DNA of 19,131 nucleotides, taken from the NCBI GenBank assembly GCA_020717885.1, contig DYDN01000004.1:1-19131 (forward strand), in the 5' to 3' direction. Made by a program: the position numbers and the translations under genes. Positions 15,055 to 19,131 of this stretch are shown piece by piece; positions within the stretch are counted from its first letter, which is position 1; each line of letters begins with the position of its first letter. This stretch comes from Candidatus Forterrea sp. GTDB taxonomy: Archaea; Iainarchaeota; Iainarchaeia; Iainarchaeales; JAAZKV01. The notes beneath the pieces were generated by a model that saw only the letters and a list, made by a program, of their open reading frames with translations, was not told the DNA's origin and did not search any database.

Positions 15055-15609
15055 CTAGTTTCCTTCCAATATTTCCTTTAACTCATTCACGCGCTGAACA
15101 ATATTTTTTGATTCTGGTTCCTCATCGTGCATTGTTGTGAATCCAATATAGCTTTGGAGTTCCTTCTGATCTGCTCCAGTAAGCGCCGCTGCTTGTGCAA
15201 GGCTTAATCCATAGCTGTAAGCAAGCGAGGCCTGTTTTACTTTTGCTTTTTCATAAACGTTTTGTGCATAATTTCCGAGTTCATTGTCAATATTTACAAT
15301 GTTCTTAATTATCATTTTGAGTGAGTCCATGAAAAGTTTTTCATCGCCCTTATCCACCGCGGATTTTGCTATGTTGAAATTTGTTTCTATGATTTGCTTT
15401 ACTTTGACCCACTTGGGGCTGTTAATAAAATGCGGTTTTGTTTCTATTTTGTGTAATGCGTAAGCAATTACTCCAAGCTCTGCCTTGGCATAATCATTTC
15501 CCAGTGCGGCTTCTCTAATTAGTCTGCTTCCAATCCCCCTTAAATCAAATACTCTTTTTTCCTCAAATAGGCGTAGCATCTCAGAGAGGTCAAATTCAAG
15601 CGTTTTCAT
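15055..15609 (-). CDS. Helical protein with putative HTH, partner of the PIN protein (184 aa)
   Basis: The protein is almost entirely helical. Residues about 125-155 (KQASLAYSYGLSLAQAAALTGADQKELQSYIG) have the spacing of a helix-turn-helix, with the LSLAQAAALTG helix, a turn and a second recognition-like helix. The N-terminal 120 residues show no recognised domain. A TATA-like ATATTAAAT at 15631-15642 places transcription at the ATG (15607-15609), a leaderless start. The gene is followed by the PIN-domain gene after 24 bp, so it could be its antitoxin/regulator or an RNA-binding partner. No family name can be given with confidence. Confidence 0.7.
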   Translation of the reverse strand: MKTLEFDLSEMLRLFEEKRVFDLRGIGSRLIREAALGNDYAKAELGVIAYALHKIETKPHFINSPKWVKVKQIIETNFNIAKSAVDKGDEKLFMDSLKMIIKNIVNIDNELGNYAQNVYEKAKVKQASLAYSYGLSLAQAAALTGADQKELQSYIGFTTMHDEEPESKNIVQRVNELKEILEGN

Positions 15610-15726
15610 GACTAATGCAGTACTTTCGCATATTTAATATTTAGTGTGGGGGTATTTGAAGTACTCTTTCTTTGCCCCACAAAACAGCTTTTTAACTTAT
15701 TGAGATAGATAATTGCTCGTGATTAG

Positions 15727-16134
15727 ATGAAGGTTTTAGTGCCGTTGCTTACTGGCAAGGAGAATAATCCGATGTTCATTGAAGCATTTACAAATAAAGT
15801 GGATGAGATTGTTTTGCTTCAGATAGTGGATAAGGATTTCATGAGCCGTACAAGTTCTGCAATTGGGGAAGTGAGGCAGTTTCGTACTGTTATGGATGAG
15901 ATTAAGAAAATTATTGGAACTAAGAAGAAAAAGTGTAATGAAATAACTGAGTGGGGCACCACTGCGAAGAAAATTCTTGGTATTGCGGTTCTGCAGAAGA
16001 TTGACAAAGTTTTTTTGATTGCAGATCACACACAGTTTTTTGATGAGGTTACAAAGGAACTTAAAAAAAATAAAATAAAGTTTGAGGCGGTTGAGGTTGT
16101 TGAGGAAGAGGATGAGGACAAGGACGAAGAATAA
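15727..16134 (+). CDS. Small universal-stress-protein-like (HUP fold) protein (135 aa)
   Basis: The opening MKVLVPLLTGKENNPMFIEAFT resembles the first strand and helix of UspA-type proteins. Later features fit the same alternating fold: VDEIVLLQIVDKDFM (strand 2), a long basic helix (VRQFRTVMDEIKKIIGTKKKK), WGTTAKKILGIAV and KIDKVFLIADHTQFFDEV. The G-2x-G-9x-G-S/T ATP-binding motif is not seen, so it may not bind ATP. The protein ends in a purely acidic tail (EEEDEDKDEE). GTGAT sits just upstream of the ATG. It lies 86 bp before the EndA-family gene on the same strand and may be co-transcribed. Confidence 0.65.
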   Translation: MKVLVPLLTGKENNPMFIEAFTNKVDEIVLLQIVDKDFMSRTSSAIGEVRQFRTVMDEIKKIIGTKKKKCNEITEWGTTAKKILGIAVLQKIDKVFLIADHTQFFDEVTKELKKNKIKFEAVEVVEEEDEDKDEE

Positions 16135-16220
16135 CTGGTTTTCTTTGAAGTTGAGAATTATCTTTGGGTGTTAATGAGAAGTGTTATTAATTGGGAAAAA
16201 TATTGTTTATTGGTGTATTT

Positions 16221-16757
16221 ATGTCTAAATTAAATGTGTGTTCTGAGTGCGGAGTTTTGCTTGAGAGTAAAGTGCTTGTCGAGGATTCAACAATTAAGGG
16301 GCAGCTTGTTGAGAAAGGATTTGGGGAGAATAAGTCACGCGCGCTTGTGCTTGATTTGTTTGAAGCGCTATTCTTGGTACAAAAGGAAAAGCTTTGTGTT
16401 TGTGATAGGAGGGGAAAAAGTGTTTCTGAGAAGAAACTTCTTCACATTGGTCTTGAGCATGACAAAAAGTTTTACTCAAAGTTTGTGGTGTACTCTGATT
16501 TGCGCGAGCGCGGGTACTGTGTAAAAACCGGGCTTAAGTTTGGATTTGATTTTAGGGTTTATCCGAAAGGAAAGAAAATGGGGGAAGAGCACTCAAAGTT
16601 TGTTATTCATGTTGCCCCAGAGAGCGAGAAAGTTTCAATGTCCCAGCTCTCAAGGATGACTAGACTTGCTGGAAACATTCACACAATTACGGTGGTTGCC
16701 GTGGTTGACCGCGAGGATTCTGTGAACTATTATTCGACGGAAAGGATTTTATTTTGA
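16221..16757 (+). CDS. endA: tRNA-splicing endonuclease (EndA) family, catalytic Lys position is Thr
   Basis: The 178 residues match the length and layout of the homotetrameric archaeal enzyme (about 179 aa). An N-terminal domain (about 12-75, with EALFLVQKEKLCV) is followed by the catalytic C-terminal domain: VVYSDLRERGYCVKTGLKFGFDFRVY (from 89), EEHSKFVIHV (122-131), MSQLSRMTRLA (140-150) and VVDREDSVNYYSTE (161-174). EndA cuts the bulge-helix-bulge motif at intron borders of pre-tRNA and pre-rRNA with a Tyr-His-Lys triad. Tyr114 and His124 are in place at the expected 10-residue spacing, but the residue 31 after His, where Lys is expected, is Thr155 (NIHTI instead of VRKKL). It may be a structural subunit or act with an altered mechanism. 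GGTG at 16212-16215 fixes the ATG. An N-terminal CSEC may bind metal. Confidence 0.85.
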   Translation: MSKLNVCSECGVLLESKVLVEDSTIKGQLVEKGFGENKSRALVLDLFEALFLVQKEKLCVCDRRGKSVSEKKLLHIGLEHDKKFYSKFVVYSDLRERGYCVKTGLKFGFDFRVYPKGKKMGEEHSKFVIHVAPESEKVSMSQLSRMTRLAGNIHTITVVAVVDREDSVNYYSTERILF

Positions 16758-16798
16758 ACTCATTTTCTTGGACATGTTTTGGAATTGAGTGTTTTTTT

Positions 16799-17380
16799 AT
16801 GAAGTTAGATAAAAAAGTTGAAGAGAAACTTCTTTTGTACATAAAGAAAGTTTTTGTTAATGATAATTGGACGCTTGTCCACACCCTCTCCGCGGTTGAA
16901 ATAATAAAACAAATCGCGAAAAGCGAGGGCGCGGATGAAAAAATCCTTGCGACAACAATGTACTTGCACGATATTGGTTATGGCGGGATACTTAGCGATG
17001 GTTATTCTTTTTCTCAGCGAATCGCCGCAAAAAAAGAGCATATGCCCGTGGGCGCGAAAATGGCGAAAGAGTTTTTATCACAAATCGGCGGCTTCACTGA
17101 AGAAGAGATTTCAAAAATTACTCACTTAATTGAAGTTCATGATAATGTTGATGCTCTTATAACCAAAGACGAGCTCCTTGTGCTTGAAGCTGATTCGCTT
17201 GCCGCAATTGACCCGAAAGTTCCATTTTCTTTTAGCGAAGAGGATGTTGTGAAATACGTTGGGTTCTTCTTAACGCATCGCGCGCCAAAGTTTATTTCAA
17301 AGAAAGGAAAGGAACTTCTTGAAAAGTTCTCAAATGAAAATTTGGTTTTTGCGAGAATGGTTGAGAAACTCAAAAAATAA
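16799..17380 (+). CDS. HD-domain phosphohydrolase (193 aa)
   Basis: The metal-binding set of HD hydrolases is complete and in order: His28 (LVHTLSAVEI), His57-Asp58 (MYLHDIGYGG), His81, His109 or His114 (THLIEVHDN) and Asp132 (EADSLAAIDP). HD enzymes cleave phosphate ester bonds in nucleotides, oligonucleotides or signalling nucleotides; the substrate is not evident. The C-terminal 55 residues contain a short helical part (APKFISKKGKELLEKFS). The gene starts 41 bp after the EndA-family gene at ATG 16799, with no strong ribosome site; a TTG overlapping the EndA stop codon (16754) is an in-frame alternative that would add 15 unlikely residues. Co-transcription with EndA hints at an RNA-related role, which is inference. 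Confidence 0.85.
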   Translation: MKLDKKVEEKLLLYIKKVFVNDNWTLVHTLSAVEIIKQIAKSEGADEKILATTMYLHDIGYGGILSDGYSFSQRIAAKKEHMPVGAKMAKEFLSQIGGFTEEEISKITHLIEVHDNVDALITKDELLVLEADSLAAIDPKVPFSFSEEDVVKYVGFFLTHRAPKFISKKGKELLEKFSNENLVFARMVEKLKK

Positions 17381-17421
17381 TTAATAGTGAAAAAACTAAT
17401 TCTTTATAAAAAAGTAGCTGC

Positions 17422-17450
17422 TTTGAATGGCGTACTTTTCGCCATCCAAA
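17422..17450. terminator. Hairpin between convergent genes
   Basis: TTTGAATGGCG (17422-17432) pairs with CGCCATCCAAA (17440-17450) with one A-C mismatch and a 7-nt loop. It lies between the end of the HD gene and the end of the histone-fold gene on the opposite strand, so it may terminate or stabilise both messages. Confidence 0.6.
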
Positions 17451-17469
17451 ACAAAAGTTTAACCTAAAA

Positions 17470-17646
17470 CTAAAAGTCGCATGCTCTAACGGTTTTTCTT
17501 CCGTTTTCTTTTGCTCTTGCAGATGCTTTCTTTATCATTTTAGCTACTTCTGCGCTCAAAGCGTCAACAGCGTCTCCTGCTGTGTTGCAGTCCTCTGCCT
17601 TGATTGCTTCCTTTACTTTTGATGCTACTACTAATACTTCAGTCAT
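17470..17646 (-). CDS. Small histone-fold (archaeal histone / NF-YB-like) protein, 58 aa
   Basis: The protein reads MTEVLVVASKVKEAIKAE, then GDAVDALSAEVAKMIKKAS and ARAKENGRKTVRACDF. The middle and end match the long central helix and the A-x-x-x-GRKTV-x-x-x-D loop of archaeal histones; the N-terminal VVASKVKEAIK resembles the short single-fold DUF1931-type histone-like proteins I recall from archaea, which also stop just after the final Asp. Classical HMf-type histones run about 10 residues further, into a third helix. It probably dimerises and compacts DNA, or acts as a transcription-factor-like protein. GGGGGAT lies 8 bp before ATG 17646. A TATA-like TTAATTTATTTAG at 17689-17700 (minus strand) would give a leader of about 22 nt. 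The sequence TAAACCAATT occurs twice upstream (17671 and 17758). Confidence 0.8.
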   Translation of the reverse strand: MTEVLVVASKVKEAIKAEDCNTAGDAVDALSAEVAKMIKKASARAKENGRKTVRACDF

Positions 17647-17779
17647 AAATAATCCCCCAATTTTTGTATCTAAACCAATTAAATGCGCTAAATAAATTAA
17701 TTACTTAATCCAGGCAACTAATTGGCTTTCTGATTAACCCAAAAAGTAAAAGGTATTTAAACCAATTGGGTCGAAAAGC

Positions 17780-17811
17780 GGGTTTTAAAGGGTTTTAGTG
17801 GGGGTTTGGGG
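17780..17811 (+). other. G-quadruplex-type array of four G-runs
   Basis: The plus strand has GGG, TTTTAAA, GGG, TTTTAGT, GGGGG, TTT, GGGG in succession: four runs of at least three G with loops of 7, 7 and 3 nt, meeting the standard G4 pattern in a low-GC genome. An 8-bp inverted repeat, CGAAAAGC (17772-17779) and GCTTTTCG (17831-17838), encloses it. It is upstream of the C/D box sRNA and not in any gene. Confidence 0.55.
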
Positions 17812-17865
17812 TGTTTTTTGAGCGGAGCGAGCTTTTCGTTAAAAGCCTTTTTGTTTAGTAGTTTT

Positions 17866-17923
17866 GTGCCTGTGATGATGTTTTTCATTCTGACTAGTGA
17901 TGAATGATGGGCGAGCTGAGGTA
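17866..17923 (+). ncRNA. C/D box sRNA (2'-O-methylation guide)
   Basis: All four boxes are perfect: C GTGATGA (17872-17878), D' CTGA (17890-17893), C' GTGATGA (17897-17903) and D CTGA (17916-17919). The guide segments are 11 nt (17879-17889) and 12 nt (17904-17915), the lengths typical of archaea, and the C'/D' spacer is 3 nt. A short terminal stem may form between TGCC and GGTA. Such RNAs assemble with L7Ae, Nop5 and fibrillarin to methylate the target base paired five positions upstream of D or D'. A TATA-like TTAAAA at 17840-17845 is about 26 bp before the predicted 5' end. Chance occurrence of 22 specified bases with correct spacing is very unlikely. Confidence 0.88.
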
Positions 17924-18424
17924 AAAAAGCAGAAATAAAAAAGCGTGCCCACCCACACGTTTTCAGACATTCCCGCCCAACAGCTTTAGTTCCAAAAATT
18001 ACTGAGCAAGTAATGAAAAGTTTCGCCGGTTGGAGCCCAGACTCCAGAATGGCTGCCATCTATATTCACATGAGCGGCAAAACCGTGGACATGGCATTAG
18101 CCAAAGCACAAGGAATAGAAATTGAAGAAGAAAAACACGAAAGCCAACTCTCTCCAATCACTTGTCCCCGTTGCAGAACAAAAAACAGGGGCACAGCAAA
18201 ATACTGTTCATCTTGTAGCATGGTTTTAGACCAGAAAGTAGCTCTTGAATTAGACGAACTAAAACAAAAAGATGACATAACAGTAAAAACCATGACAAAA
18301 AAACTAGCTTTAATGAAACAATCCATGGACAAAAGAAGAAGAGCAAAAACTAACCCAACTATACACTGAAGGCAAACCAATAAGCGAAATAGCAACAGCA
18401 CTACAAAGACAACAAGCCGGATAA
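17920..18424 (+). pseudogene. C-terminal remnant of a tyrosine recombinase (integrase) with a frameshift
   Basis: The open frame begins right after the TGA inside the sRNA D box (17917-17919), with no start codon at its head. It reads KKRAHPHVFRHSRPT (the H-x-x-R active-site motif), TEQVMKSFAGWSPDSRM, then AAIYIHMSGKTVD with the catalytic Tyr, and a zinc-ribbon CPRC/CSSC pair. This order matches archaeal XerA-like or viral integrases, but everything before the second catalytic motif is missing, including the first Arg. At AAAA (18331-18334) one extra base ends the frame in KTNPTIH and TGA (18367-18369). Without it the frame continues as EEEQKLTQLYTEGKPISEIATALQRQ to TAA 18422-18424, a convincing helical end. 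An ATG at 18013 exists but would miss the H-x-x-R motif. Its codon choice (more C/A endings) differs from neighbouring genes. Confidence 0.82.
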
Positions 18425-18450
18425 CCCGCAGAAAAAAAGCTATTAAAAAA

Positions 18451-19062
18451 TCTTTATCAGTTATTATCCCCGTGTATAAATATGACAGGGGTTTTGAGAA
18501 ACATTTGTTATCTTTGAAAGAGCAAAGTTTTTTTAGCAAAAATAATAAGTTTGAAATAATAATAGTCTTTGATAGTCCAAAGTTATCAAACAAGAAGATA
18601 TTAAATAAAATATCAAAATACGAGTTGCCCAATCTTAAAATTGCACAAAGCAAAGGTAATTTTGGTAGGTGTGTAAGCAGGAATGCGGGGTTGTTTTTAT
18701 CAAAAAACCAAATAGTTCTATTTGCTAATTCAAATCTGATCTTAGATCCAGACTCAATTTATGAGAATATGCTACGGCACGAACATCTTGATAATGTAAT
18801 GCTAATTGGAATGAAACGGCGGATTGATTGTAATTCTCCAGAAATTAGTGACTATTTGATAAGATCCAAAAAAGTTAAAATTAAGCCAACTGGAACATAA
18901 TCTAATATTGATTTGCTTAGAAAACTCCCTGACAGCATTAATGCGAGAATTTTGCTGAAAACAGACTTTTTTAAAAAATTAGGGAATAATCGAACTGTTA
19001 ATGTAAATTTGGTAAAGAATGAATTTAAAGATCGGGTTTTTAAAGAAAAAAAATTAACGTAG
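18451..19062 (+). pseudogene. Family-2 glycosyltransferase remnant with in-frame stop
   Basis: The frame starts with SLSVIIPVYKYDRGFEKHLLSLKEQ, the standard GT2 nucleotide-sugar-binding strand, continues with FEIIIVFDSPK, and has GRCVSRNAGLFLSKNQIVLF, the usual segment before the metal-binding DxD. The DxD position reads ANSN, so the metal site seems lost. TAA at 18898-18900 stops the frame after KPTGT, yet the same frame resumes for 53 codons (SNIDLLRKLPDSINARILL, then KTDFFKKLGNN) to TAG 19060-19062, as expected of a GT2 C-terminal part. No ATG precedes the first strand, only a GTG within it at 18472. The gene looks truncated at its 5' side next to the integrase remnant, and further mutated. 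Intact it would add sugars to surface glycans. Confidence 0.75.
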
Positions 19063-19074
19063 TCGAGCGGGAAA

Positions 19075-19096
19075 TCTGCACCTTTTAAGGTGCGGA
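19075..19096 (+). terminator. Hairpin with following T-rich tract
   Basis: TCTGCACC (19075-19082) pairs with GGTGCGGA (19089-19096) including one G-U pair, with loop TTTTAA. A T-rich stretch starts at 19111. It lies 12 bp after the last stop codon of the glycosyltransferase remnant. Confidence 0.5.
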
Positions 19097-19131
19097 TGAG
19101 AGCGAGCTAATTTTTCTTTTCTTGTGTTGTT

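Noticed and set aside
15646..15680. GTGGGG and CCCCAC inverted repeat between the HTH-like and USP-like genes
   Set aside because: The 6-bp stem has a 23-nt loop and lies between two promoters; without a second copy it is not convincing as an operator or terminator.
17944..17963. CGTG/CACG hairpin followed by TTTT, possible terminator of the sRNA
   Set aside because: It falls on codons for the recombinase motif HPHVFRH, which explains the sequence; the 4-bp stem alone is weak.
18066..18653. 195-codon hydrophobic minus-strand ORF
   Set aside because: It is antisense to the integrase remnant and the glycosyltransferase start, both of which carry recognisable motifs; its Phe/Leu richness comes from A-rich coding on the other strand.
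19063..19110. Possible structured RNA (H/ACA or tRNA-like) at the right edge
   Set aside because: Only one simple hairpin forms convincingly; there is no ACA box, no K-turn with correct sheared pairs and no cloverleaf.
1..19131. CRISPR arrays and intact insertion sequences
   Set aside because: No regularly spaced repeats of 23-40 bp, no cas genes and no transposase with terminal inverted repeats are visible.

Overview
The window looks archaeal. The evidence is gene content and signals together: an archaeal/eukaryotic-type prolyl-tRNA synthetase, the archaeal amidotransferase subunit GatD, an archaeal ATP-dependent DNA ligase, a tRNA-splicing endonuclease-family protein, a small histone-fold protein, a C/D box guide RNA, and TATA boxes about 26 bp upstream of leaderless starts or of starts preceded by GGTG-type ribosome sites. 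Compact AT-rich genes and many short uncharacterised membrane proteins would fit a DPANN-type lineage, but I cannot place it further.

Left part (1-5600): a truncated SPFH/stomatin-like N-terminus; a secreted protein that is about half tyrosine plus glycine; an Lrp/AsnC regulator that seems to lack an ATG/GTG/TTG start at the expected N-terminus; and, divergent from it, an 821-residue protein made of two tandem asparaginase modules, the first with eroded catalytic motifs. This gene converges on and overlaps gatD, which encodes another member of the same fold. A small basic ORF (5335-5590) is broken by one extra base in a run of nine A.

Middle part (5600-10400): a two-gene membrane/Cys-rich unit, a DNA ligase whose active-site motif KYDGFR is followed directly by a 344-residue LAGLIDADG intein, and a polytopic membrane protein.

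Proline section (10460-13800): tRNA-Pro(UGG), a SIMPL-domain protein, glutamate 5-kinase (proB) and proS lie together on one strand. The proS TATA box overlaps the proB stop codon.

Right part (13800-17650): a GNAT acetyltransferase; a two-gene unit of a putative HTH protein and a PIN nuclease; a USP-like protein; an EndA-family protein whose catalytic Lys position is Thr; an HD-domain protein; and a histone-fold protein.

Far right (17650-19131): this stretch looks like the scar of a mobile element. It has a G-quadruplex-type G-run array, a well-formed C/D box sRNA, and, starting at the base after the sRNA's D box, the C-terminal catalytic part of a tyrosine recombinase with a frameshift. A family-2 glycosyltransferase remnant with an in-frame stop follows, then a hairpin that interrupts a copy of a 14-bp sequence found intact to the left of the sRNA.
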